Origin: Ardenticatenaceae bacterium
Lineage (GTDB): Bacteria > Chloroflexota > Anaerolineae > Promineifilales > Promineifilaceae
Length of the DNA stretch: 64,000 bases
NCBI GenBank assembly: GCA_011525915.1
Contig: WYBM01000033.1
Coordinates: 1-64,000 of the forward strand
Direction: 5' to 3'
The notes beneath the pieces are model-generated. The model had not been told where the DNA came from and did not search any database. It saw only the letters and a list, made by a program, of their open reading frames with translations. Below are positions 53,979 through 61,417 of this stretch, in pieces. How positions within the stretch are numbered: the stretch's first letter is position 1; each line of letters begins with the position of its first letter. A program made the position numbers and the translations under genes.

Positions 53979-54509
53979 ATGAGGTGTTATGTGAGTTTGA
54001 TGGGATTACTGCTTTTTCTCAGCGCCTGTACGACCGTAACCCGTGAAAACAACCAGCCATTTTTAATTGTGGTGACCACTGAAGGAACAAACAACCAGGT
54101 GACGACTGCCCAGGTAGAAGAAACGGCCGTGTTTAACGTTCACAGTGAAACCGGCATTGGTGGCGCCCAAATCCAATTGCAGTCAGGCGAATGGCGGCCC
54201 ACCATGCTTTTGCGCTTTCACCTGTCTGGGCTGGAAGAAATGAAACTGACGTACGGTGATGCCATCATTACTTTAAGCGTTTCCAGCCTGGGCGGCAACG
54301 AAGTACGGCAAAGTGTCACTCGTGAGGGTAACACCGAAACCTTGACCGCCGACAGCCCTTATTGGCTGGACGTAGCTGTGAAGGCTGAAGATGGCTCTGC
54401 GGGCACAATTCCGTTAGAAAAGGGCACGATTGATGTGACGATGCCCCCACATTTCTATGAAACCCATGAGCCAGCGTTTACCATCAACTGGATCGATTTT
54501 TATAGATAA
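53979..54509 (+). CDS. Lipoprotein of unknown function
   Basis: A 176-residue protein from the ATG at 53979 with an AAAGGAGG site. Signal peptide with lipobox LSAC, Cys17. The mature part begins with a short linker and forms a beta-rich domain with NVHSETGIGGAQIQLQSG, MLLRFHLSGLEEMKLTYG and TPHFYE-like strands near the end (PPHFYETHEPAFTI). I do not recognise the family. It lies about 300 bases before the binding-protein gene of the second oligopeptide transporter and may be independently transcribed. Confidence 0.8.
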   Translation: MRCYVSLMGLLLFLSACTTVTRENNQPFLIVVTTEGTNNQVTTAQVEETAVFNVHSETGIGGAQIQLQSGEWRPTMLLRFHLSGLEEMKLTYGDAIITLSVSSLGGNEVRQSVTREGNTETLTADSPYWLDVAVKAEDGSAGTIPLEKGTIDVTMPPHFYETHEPAFTINWIDFYR

Positions 54510-54528
54510 GGGCGCATTCATCTTTGAG

Positions 54529-54575
54529 GCGTACCGGGTTACCCTGGTGGTTAGCCGGTAAAAGATTGTTTTATC
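54529..54575 (+). terminator. Possible terminator after the lipoprotein gene
   Basis: An imperfect hairpin (outer ACCGG/CCGGT, inner TTACC-type pairs) followed by AAAAGATTGTTTT. Several mismatches make it uncertain. Confidence 0.35.
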
Positions 54576-54756
54576 ACTCGTCACACGTATAATTCCACCA
54601 CTTCCTGGCATGATGCTTATAGGCTGCCGGACCCCTGCTGGTGGCCACGACGGTAACCATTTTGAATTGGCTAGAGACTGCCACACCGTCAACTTTGCAA
54701 AAGTACACTTGCGGTTTCTGGAAAAACCATCAGAAACAGTTGATTTTGTGTTGCGT

Positions 54757-54784
54757 ACGGCCGTTGCCCATGGGCAACGGCCGT
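54757..54784. other. 28-base perfect palindrome made of two octamer copies
   Basis: Two ACGGCCGT octamers at 54757-54764 and 54777-54784 flank TTGCCCATGGGCAA, and the whole 28 bases are perfectly self-complementary. It lies 30 bases before the start codon of the binding-protein gene and is followed by TTGTATTTT. In RNA it would form a strong hairpin near the ribosome site; in DNA it could bind a dimeric protein. Confidence 0.8.
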
Positions 54785-54813
54785 TTGTATTTTACCAACC
54801 GGAGGAAAAGAGA

Positions 54814-56514
54814 ATGAAACGTTATAGGTTTACCTTGCTTGTGCTCATGTTATTACTCTTCATGGTGGCTTGTGGGGGCGCCACCCAGCCAACAGACAGC
54901 AGGCAGGAAACGGCCGATACCGGTGCCGCTGCCGGCAGCGAAGAAACCTCCCCGGCTGCGCCATCTGTGGTTCGTATTGGTTGGGGGGGCAGCCCGGACA
55001 GCCTGAACCCGGGCCTGGGCGTCTTAAGCGAGGCTTACACCCTCTACGAACTTGTCTATGACACCATGTACCAGTTACAGCCGGATGGCAGTTACACGCT
55101 GGAACTGGCAGAAAGTGTGGACGTGTCTGATGATGGTACGGTGTACACGTTTACCCTGCGTGAGGGCATCACCTTCCATGACGGCCAGCCTCTTACGGCC
55201 TCTGACGTGGTCTTTACGTACAACCTTTATGCTGCGCAGGAAGATTTCCCTTTCCTGCCCGTCTATACTGACTATTTTGAGAGCGTAGAAGCGCCTGATG
55301 ATAAGACGGTAAGACTCACACTCACTGAAGCTATTCCCAATATTGAAAGCCAGCTCGTTTTTCTTTATGTGCTGCCGGAACACATCTGGTCACAGGTAGA
55401 GAACCCGGCGGAGTTTGAAAATACGGCCATGATCGGCACGGGGCCCTTCAAAATGAAGGAGTACCGCCAAAACGAGTTTGTCAATCTGGAAGCCGTCAAA
55501 GACCATTATTTGCAAGGGCCAAAAGTTGATGGTGCGGTTTTCCAGACCTTTGACAACCAGGATGCCCTGGTGCAGGCTCTGAAAACGGGGCAGGTGGATA
55601 TGATTACAGAGATGCCAAACACGGCCGTGGCCAGCCTGCGTAATGATAGCAACATTCAGGTTGTTACCGGTCCCCCGCTGGCCCCCAGTGTCTCTGACAT
55701 CATCCTTAACGTCACGGAACCCGAAAATTGCCCGCCCGACGATGGCGTCTGCACCGGCCACCCCGCTTTGCTGGACCGCAACGTGCGCCTGGCCCTGGCC
55801 CACGCCACCGACAAGCAAAATATTATCGATGTGGTGCTGCTGGGGCTGGGTTCGCCTGGCCTGACACTGATCCCAGACAGCCTGGGCGTCTTCTACAATG
55901 ACCAGATTCAAGATTACGCCTTTGATGTGGCCAAAGCCAACCAGATTTTGGACGATGCCGGTTACGTGGATACGGATAACGACGGTGTGCGGGAAACACC
56001 AGACGGCCAGCCGCTGATCTTCCGCCTGAACTGGCCGTCCGACAGCACCAACGCGCCGCGCACAGCCGAATTGTTATCTGGCACTTGGGGGCAAATTGGC
56101 GTACGCACGGAACAACAGGCCTTGGACCCAGACGCCCTCACCTCCATTTGCTGCCCCGCCTTTGATTTTGACATTATTCTGTGGGGTTGGGGGTCAGACC
56201 CTGACCCGAACTTCCTGCTCAGTGTTATGACTACCGCTGAAATCACTACCGGCACCAGCGAAACGGGTTATGCCAACCCCGACTATGACGCCCTCTATGC
56301 GCAGCAGGCCACGGAACTGGATAAAGACAAACGTATTGAGATGGTCCACCAGATGCAGGCGATCGTGCATCACGATCTGCCCTATATCATCCCCTATTAT
56401 GACCAGGCCGTACAGGCCTTCCGCACAGATCGTTTCCAGGGCTGGCTCACCGACGCGGGTAAGGTAGCGCTGGAAGACGCCAGTTCACTGCTGATCATCG
56501 AGCCCGTGAAATAG
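54814..56514 (+). CDS. Oligopeptide-binding lipoprotein (family 5 solute-binding protein), transporter 2
   Basis: A 566-residue protein from the ATG at 54814 with GGAGGAAAAG upstream; a longer open frame to 54610 has no signal peptide. The signal ends in a lipobox FMVAC, Cys20. After a Thr/Ala linker comes the family 5 solute-binding fold: ELVYDTMYQLQPDGSY, FTLREGITFHDGQPLTASDVVFT (the family signature; short form TFHDGQPLTASDVVFTY), GTGPFKMKEYRQNE, and the C-terminal region with MVHQMQAIVHHDLPYI. It captures the substrate outside the membrane for the permease and ATPase pair that follow. Confidence 0.93.
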   Translation: MKRYRFTLLVLMLLLFMVACGGATQPTDSRQETADTGAAAGSEETSPAAPSVVRIGWGGSPDSLNPGLGVLSEAYTLYELVYDTMYQLQPDGSYTLELAESVDVSDDGTVYTFTLREGITFHDGQPLTASDVVFTYNLYAAQEDFPFLPVYTDYFESVEAPDDKTVRLTLTEAIPNIESQLVFLYVLPEHIWSQVENPAEFENTAMIGTGPFKMKEYRQNEFVNLEAVKDHYLQGPKVDGAVFQTFDNQDALVQALKTGQVDMITEMPNTAVASLRNDSNIQVVTGPPLAPSVSDIILNVTEPENCPPDDGVCTGHPALLDRNVRLALAHATDKQNIIDVVLLGLGSPGLTLIPDSLGVFYNDQIQDYAFDVAKANQILDDAGYVDTDNDGVRETPDGQPLIFRLNWPSDSTNAPRTAELLSGTWGQIGVRTEQQALDPDALTSICCPAFDFDIILWGWGSDPDPNFLLSVMTTAEITTGTSETGYANPDYDALYAQQATELDKDKRIEMVHQMQAIVHHDLPYIIPYYDQAVQAFRTDRFQGWLTDAGKVALEDASSLLIIEPVK

Positions 56515-56590
56515 TTATCAGTGTTCAGTAGGTCAGTATTCAGACTGTTCGGTTTCTGATTACTGACCACTGACCACTGATTATTGGCCA
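56513..56590. repeat. Heptanucleotide repeat array 8
   Basis: Between the binding-protein gene and the first permease gene. Left arm: CAGTGTT, CAGTAGG, CAGTATT. Right arm: ACTGACC, ACTGACC, ACTGATT. The two arms can pair. It ends about eight bases before the permease start, leaving no visible ribosome site. Confidence 0.8.
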
Positions 56591-56597
56591 CGCACCT

Positions 56598-57629
56598 ATG
56601 AAAAAGAGCCGCACCATCTTACGCAAAGTGGTCTGGGCGCTGGTGACCATTTTATTTGTTATCACCCTCAACTTTTTCCTGTTTCGTGTGCTGCCTGGAG
56701 ACCCGGCGCGTGCCGGGCTGCGCGACCCACGCCTGACGCAAGAGGCGGTGGAAGCGATTCGGGTGCGTTTTGGCCTGGACAAGCCGGTTATCAATTGCTT
56801 TCAATCGCTTAACCCAGTGACCTTTGGCGACTGTCTGGTCAACCCACTGGACACGCAGTTTTTTATTTACGTGGGCAACCTGCTGCAGGGAGAGTTGGGC
56901 ATCAGCTACCATACCAACCGCCCGGTGGCCGACATGCTTACAGAGATGTTGTGGAATACACTGCTGCTCATTGGCCTGGGGCAAATTCTGGCGATCATCC
57001 TGGGAATGGCGTTGGGGATTGTAGCTGCCTGGAAGGCGCGCACGAGCATTGATTATGCCTCGCTGCTTTTTAGCCTGACAGCCTGGAGTTTACCCACCTT
57101 TTGGTTGGGCATCATCTTGCTCTTTGTGGGCAGCAGCCAGTGGGGGCTGCCCATCGGCGGGCGCATAACGCCCGGCCTGGTTTATGGTAGTTTATGGGAA
57201 CAGTGGCTGGATGTGGGGCGGCATCTCATATTGCCCACACTCACCTACACCATTGTTTTCCTGGGCGAGTATATGCTTATCATGCGCAGCACGTTGTTAG
57301 ATGTGTTGTCTGAAGATTACATCCTGACGGCCAAGGCCAAAGGCATCAGCACTTTTCAGATTTTGAAAGACCACGCCTTGCGTAACGCCATGCTGCCCAT
57401 GGTAACGATCATTGCCCTAAACCTGGGATTTACCGTGACCGGGGCCATCCAGATTGAGTCGGTTTTTTCCTGGCCGGGGCTGGGTGGGGCCATATTCACG
57501 GCCGTAGGCCGCCGTGATTACCCCGTTCTGCAAGGCGCTTTCCTGCTCATTGCCATCAGTGTCATCTTTGCCAACCTGATGGCCGATTTGCTCTATTCCT
57601 ATCTTGATCCTAGAGTGGAGGATAGTTAA
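56598..57629 (+). CDS. Oligopeptide-type ABC transporter permease (OppB/DppB-like), transporter 2
   Basis: A 343-residue membrane protein with the usual N-terminus (RTILRKVVWALVTILFVI) followed by FRVLPGDPARAGLRDP, which marks DppB/OppB proteins. The ATPase-docking loop is YILTAKAKGISTFQILKDHALRN. It follows array 8 directly. The absence of a clear ribosome site before the ATG suggests that translation depends on the structure or on coupling. Confidence 0.92.
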   Translation: MKKSRTILRKVVWALVTILFVITLNFFLFRVLPGDPARAGLRDPRLTQEAVEAIRVRFGLDKPVINCFQSLNPVTFGDCLVNPLDTQFFIYVGNLLQGELGISYHTNRPVADMLTEMLWNTLLLIGLGQILAIILGMALGIVAAWKARTSIDYASLLFSLTAWSLPTFWLGIILLFVGSSQWGLPIGGRITPGLVYGSLWEQWLDVGRHLILPTLTYTIVFLGEYMLIMRSTLLDVLSEDYILTAKAKGISTFQILKDHALRNAMLPMVTIIALNLGFTVTGAIQIESVFSWPGLGGAIFTAVGRRDYPVLQGAFLLIAISVIFANLMADLLYSYLDPRVEDS

Positions 57630-57631
57630 TG

Positions 57632-57664
57632 ACGGCGGGCAGATTCTAAACAACTGCCCGCCGT
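57632..57664. other. Intercistronic hairpin
   Basis: Eleven-pair perfect inverted repeat (ACGGCGGGCAG / CTGCCCGCCGT) with an 11-base loop directly after the OppB-like gene and 15 bases before the OppC-like start. No U tract. Confidence 0.7.
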
Positions 57665-57679
57665 GATCTAAAAGCCAAT

Positions 57680-58639
57680 ATGAGTGCATCACCTCCTCCC
57701 GTCCGTGGTTTTTGGCGTACCTTCCGCCGCAACAAAATGGGCATGGTCGGTGTCATCATGCTCTTTCTGGCCATCTTCGTGGCGGTCCTGGCCCCGATGT
57801 TAGCGCCTTATGATCCCTATGCGCCGACACGGGTGACGATTGATGACATTTATGCTGCTCCCGGCCCCGCCCACCTTCTGGGCACAGATGATGCCGGTAA
57901 AGATGTGTTGTCCAACTTTATCTATGGGGCACGTGTGTCCCTCATTGTGGGCTTTTTTGCCTCTTTTATTGCTATTTTTATTGGCGGCACCATTGGCATT
58001 TTAGCCGGGTTTTATGGTGGCAAGTTGGAAAATGCCCTCATGCGCTTTACTGACATTATGCTGGTGATTCCTGATTTTCCGCTCATTGTGCTGCTGGTAG
58101 CGCTGACAAAGCCCAGCCTAGTCAACATCATCCTGGTCATTGGTTTGCTAGGTTGGACGGGGTCGGCGCGGCTGGTACGCTCACAGACGCTGTCTGTGAA
58201 GCAGCGTAAGTTTGTGCTGCGGGCGCGGGCTATTGGTGCCAGCAATGCCCACATCATCCGGCAGCATATCTTTCCACTGGTGCTGCCGTTGATTGTGGTC
58301 AATACCGTGCTGGTCATCTCTCTGGCCATCCTCAACGAGAGCGTCCTCAGCTTTTTAGGGCTGTCTGACCCTACCAAGATCAGTTGGGGTCAAATGCTCA
58401 ACTTTGCCTTTACCCGCGGGGCTATGAGTGCCGGTGCCTGGTGGGCGCTGGTGATGCCAGGCCTGGGCATTGTGTGGCTGGTGTTAGGCTGCACACTGTT
58501 AGGTCAGGGGCTGGAACAGGTGCTTAATCCGCGCCTGGAAACGCATCACCTTTCGGTGGGTTCGAAGATGGTGGCCCGCATGATGGGCATAAAAGAAGGC
58601 ACTCAAGAGGGTGAAGCGAAACCTGCAGCCGGAGATTAG
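57680..58639 (+). CDS. Oligopeptide-type ABC transporter permease (OppC/DppC-like), transporter 2
   Basis: A 319-residue membrane protein: FRRNKMGMVGVIMLFLAIF at the start, HLLGTDDAGKDVLSNFIYGAR (DppC/OppC hallmark; short form LGTDDAGKDVLSN), and the docking loop FVLRARAIGASNAHIIRQHIFP. The C-terminal extension of about 25 residues (SVGSKMVARMMGIKEGTQEG) is cytoplasmic. The stop codon lies inside a 26-base perfect palindrome. Confidence 0.92.
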   Translation: MSASPPPVRGFWRTFRRNKMGMVGVIMLFLAIFVAVLAPMLAPYDPYAPTRVTIDDIYAAPGPAHLLGTDDAGKDVLSNFIYGARVSLIVGFFASFIAIFIGGTIGILAGFYGGKLENALMRFTDIMLVIPDFPLIVLLVALTKPSLVNIILVIGLLGWTGSARLVRSQTLSVKQRKFVLRARAIGASNAHIIRQHIFPLVLPLIVVNTVLVISLAILNESVLSFLGLSDPTKISWGQMLNFAFTRGAMSAGAWWALVMPGLGIVWLVLGCTLLGQGLEQVLNPRLETHHLSVGSKMVARMMGIKEGTQEGEAKPAAGD

Positions 58640-58659
58640 AGAGTGATCACTCTCTAATC
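58634..58659. other. 26-base perfect palindrome across the OppC stop codon
   Basis: The sequence from GATTAGAGAGTGA to its exact complement is fully self-complementary with centre at the TGATCA. It spans the stop codon of the permease gene and ends 17 bases before the following start. In mRNA it would form a long hairpin with essentially no loop. Confidence 0.8.
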
Positions 58660-58675
58660 GCCTATGGATAGGCAC

Positions 58676-59689
58676 ATGGCGTTACCAGATATAACTGCTC
58701 CTATACCGTTAGAAAAAGCCCCCCTGTTGTTGGAGGTATCTCACCTGTCTACCGACTTCTTGAACGAACATGCCCCGCCGGCCCACGCGCTGGTAGATGT
58801 GAGCTTCAGGCTGCGTGAAGGCGAGGTGTTGGGGCTGGTGGGCGAAAGCGGCTGCGGCAAGACGACGTTGATGCTGAGCTTGATGCGCTTGCTGCCAGCC
58901 AACGGCCGTATCACATCTGGCTATGTTGGCTTTATGGGCACAGACTTGCTGGGCCTTAGCGAAAAAGAGATGGCCGACGTGCGCTGGAAAAACATAGCGA
59001 TGATCTTCCAGGGGGCGATGAACGCCCTTAACCCCGTAAAACGGGTGGGCGAACAGATTGCCGAAGCCATTGTGCAGCACAATTACATTACCGATAAGCA
59101 GGTGATCAACGGCCGTGTGGCCGAACTGCTTGACCTGGTAGGTATTGGCCCCGAACGAAAAGACCAATACCCACACCAATACTCCGGTGGCATGCGCCAG
59201 CGAGCGATGATCGCCATGGCCCTGGCCTGCAACCCCCAAGTTGTGATTGCTGATGAGCCGACGACGGCCCTGGATGTGATGGTGCAAGCACAAATCTTGG
59301 AACTACTAGATAAACTCCGCCAGAAATTGGGGCTGTCCATTCTTTTTGTCACCCATGATTTGGGTGTGGTGGCTGAGATGTGTGACACGGTACTGGTAAT
59401 GTATGGCGGCGTTACGGCCGAATACGCCAGTGTCGATGCCATCTACAACCATCCTCAGCACCCGTACACACAGGAACTACTGCGGGCGTTCCCTGACCTG
59501 ACAAAACCCACCGAACGGCTGGCCAGCATTCCCGGCTACCCACCGCGGCTGAATGCACTGCCGCCCGGCTGCCGTTTTGCCCCCCGCTGCCCGGCTGCCT
59601 TTGACCGCTGCCACCAGGAACAGCCCGCACTGCATGAGGTGAAAACCGGGCATTGGGCAAGCTGTCATCTGGTAGAGCAGGGAGATTAA
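58676..59689 (+). CDS. Oligopeptide-type ABC transporter ATPase (OppD/DppD-like), transporter 2
   Basis: About 337 residues, starting at the ATG at 58676 or at another four codons upstream (58664). Walker A GESGCGKTTL, signature YSGGMRQR, Walker [14 protein letters not shown] and switch FVTHDLG are present, together with the Cys-rich tail CRFAPRCPAAFDRC. It contains FQGAMNALNPV in the Q-loop, which is a common variant in archaeal-type DppD proteins. It follows the 26-base palindrome. Confidence 0.92.
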   Translation: MALPDITAPIPLEKAPLLLEVSHLSTDFLNEHAPPAHALVDVSFRLREGEVLGLVGESGCGKTTLMLSLMRLLPANGRITSGYVGFMGTDLLGLSEKEMADVRWKNIAMIFQGAMNALNPVKRVGEQIAEAIVQHNYITDKQVINGRVAELLDLVGIGPERKDQYPHQYSGGMRQRAMIAMALACNPQVVIADEPTTALDVMVQAQILELLDKLRQKLGLSILFVTHDLGVVAEMCDTVLVMYGGVTAEYASVDAIYNHPQHPYTQELLRAFPDLTKPTERLASIPGYPPRLNALPPGCRFAPRCPAAFDRCHQEQPALHEVKTGHWASCHLVEQGD

Positions 59690-59742
59690 CGACCGGCGAA
59701 ACAAACAGCTTTCATCTTCAACCGCCACACTCAGAGAATCTT

Positions 59743-60732
59743 ATGAACACAGTCATCGAAGTTACAAACTTACGCAAACTCTTCCCCGTCAAAAAGAGCC
59801 GCCTGTTTACCCGAGAAGAGAAATTTGTCCATGCCGTGGATGATGTTAGTCTGACGGTAGCGCCGGGTGAAGTGCTGGCCGTTGTTGGGGAAAGCGGCTG
59901 TGGCAAATCGACGCTGGCATTAACATTGTTGGGGTTGGAACGGCCGTCGGCTGGCAGCATTCAGATAAGCGGTCAGGAAATCACGACCCTCAGTGGCCGG
60001 CAAATGCGTGCCGTGCGCCGGCATATCCAGATGATATTCCAGGACCCCTACGAATCGCTCAACCCCATGATGACCGTGGGTGACATTGTCGCTGAGCCGC
60101 TGCACGTGCACGGATTGGCTAAAAACAAACAGGAACGGTGGCAGCGGGTAGTGGCGGCCCTGGAAGACGCCGGCTTAAAACCGGCGGAAAACTTTAGGTA
60201 CCGGCTGCCACATGAACTGTCGGGTGGGCAGCGGCAGCGGGTGGTCATTGCTGGGGCGCTGGTGCTGGAGCCGCAGCTGCTGATTGCCGACGAACCGGTC
60301 TCTATGTTGGATGTAAGCATTCGCGCCGAGATCTTGAATTTACTGCTGGAACTGCGTAACCGGCGCGGCATCTCCATTGTTATGATTACACATGATCTGG
60401 GCACTGTCGGTTATATTGCTGACCGCATTGCCGTCATGTACCTGGGCCGCATTGTGGAAATGGGCCCGGCCACGGCGATTTTGCAGAATCCACAACACCC
60501 CTACACCAAGGCACTGCTTTCTGTGGTGCCTGTGCCCAACCCCCGCCAGCGGCGGGAGCGCATCATTTTGCAAGGCGAGACCCCCAACCCTATTGACCTG
60601 CCGCCCGGCTGCCGCTTCCACCCCCGCTGCCCTGTGGTTCAGCCCCACTGCCGCGAAGTGGATCCACAACTGCGCCCGATACCCGCTGGGCATGAGGTGG
60701 CTTGCCTGGAAGTTGAGCCAAAAATTAGATGA
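59743..60732 (+). CDS. Oligopeptide-type ABC transporter ATPase (OppF/DppF-like), transporter 2
   Basis: A 329-residue ATPase starting at the ATG at 59743; a longer open frame to 59653 is not supported by a ribosome site. Motifs: Walker [10 protein letters not shown], signature LSGGQRQR, Walker B LLIADEPVSMLDV, switch ITHDLG, and the Cys-rich tail CRFHPRCPVVQPHC. It completes a binding protein, two permeases and two ATPases encoded in order. A strong hairpin terminator follows immediately. Confidence 0.92.
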   Translation: MNTVIEVTNLRKLFPVKKSRLFTREEKFVHAVDDVSLTVAPGEVLAVVGESGCGKSTLALTLLGLERPSAGSIQISGQEITTLSGRQMRAVRRHIQMIFQDPYESLNPMMTVGDIVAEPLHVHGLAKNKQERWQRVVAALEDAGLKPAENFRYRLPHELSGGQRQRVVIAGALVLEPQLLIADEPVSMLDVSIRAEILNLLLELRNRRGISIVMITHDLGTVGYIADRIAVMYLGRIVEMGPATAILQNPQHPYTKALLSVVPVPNPRQRRERIILQGETPNPIDLPPGCRFHPRCPVVQPHCREVDPQLRPIPAGHEVACLEVEPKIR

Positions 60733-60735
60733 TGG

Positions 60736-60768
60736 AGACATCCGATTTCCCCGGGAAATCGGATGTCT
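60736..60768. terminator. Terminator at the end of the second oligopeptide operon
   Basis: A 16-pair perfect stem (AGACATCCGATTTCCC and its complement) with a single central base, three bases after the ATPase stop codon. On the minus strand it is followed by ATCATCTAATTTTT, so it can also end the transcript of the convergent gene at 60799-61341. Confidence 0.85.
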
Positions 60769-60798
60769 GGTAGGTATCAAAACCAGCCTTCGTTTTTG

Positions 60799-61341
60799 TT
60801 ACGATGGGTGGCGTGTGGGCGTTGGCCGTGCCTGGCGTCGCCAGCGTACAACGACAATGAACAGGCAGAGTACCGCCAGTGAAAAGGTGAGGAGCGGGAG
60901 GCGGGATGGTTGACGTTGGATGTTGTTAGAGGATGTCGCTATCTCATTATCAGGTATTGGGGTGGGGTCGATCTTGACGGTTGTGGTGGCTAATACTTGG
61001 GTCAGACCAGGAATATTTGTGTCAACAGCCTGCACCAGATACACGGCCGTGGCCAGATCAGCCGGCAGTGTAAAAACCCGTGTAAAGTCACCATGGCCAT
61101 CACATAATGCTTCCCCTAAAAGATAGTCACGGCCGTTGGCGGTTAACACCACCTGCACGGGTAAATCTGATAACAAGTTGATGCCCCGGATTTCTAGAGA
61201 CGCACCTGGGGCTACCTGATACTGCCCCAGCACAACGGCCGGAGGGCCGTCATGGGCCTTGACAGGCAGTGTTACCCAACTCCAAACAGCCATCAGGTAG
61301 ATAAAACACAACCAGAGGCCCCTTTTCTGATGTTTATGCAT
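60799..61341 (-). CDS. Secreted, C-terminally anchored protein of unknown function
   Basis: A 180-residue protein with a signal peptide (LWLCFIYLMAVWSWVTLPVKA), a beta-sandwich-like domain of about 90 residues starting HDGPPAVVLGQYQVAPGASLEI, which recalls IPT/TIG-type folds, a short Pro/Asn/Ser linker, and one membrane segment (LPLLTFSLAVLCLFIVVV) followed by a basic tail. This is the arrangement of a cell-surface protein anchored by its C-terminus. No family name can be given with confidence. Confidence 0.75.
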   Translation of the reverse strand: MHKHQKRGLWLCFIYLMAVWSWVTLPVKAHDGPPAVVLGQYQVAPGASLEIRGINLLSDLPVQVVLTANGRDYLLGEALCDGHGDFTRVFTLPADLATAVYLVQAVDTNIPGLTQVLATTTVKIDPTPIPDNEIATSSNNIQRQPSRLPLLTFSLAVLCLFIVVVRWRRQARPTPTRHPS

Positions 61342-61360
61342 AAACGTAGTCGTTATGGTT

Positions 61361-61413
61361 GAACGGGGTTTACAGGATGATCACGTTTGGCTTTCACCCT
61401 GTAAACCCCGTTC
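61361..61413 (-). terminator. Terminator after the 5'-nucleotidase gene
   Basis: A 16-pair perfect inverted repeat (GAACGGGGTTTACAGG and its complement) with a 21-base loop, four bases beyond the nucleotidase stop codon on the minus strand. The same structure lies just upstream of the next gene. Confidence 0.65.
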
Positions 61414-61417
61414 AGCA

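Noticed and set aside
54610..54813. Upstream extension of the binding-protein gene by 68 codons
   Set aside because: The extension runs through the 28-base palindrome and would bury the signal peptide; the ATG at 54814 has the ribosome site and lipobox signal.
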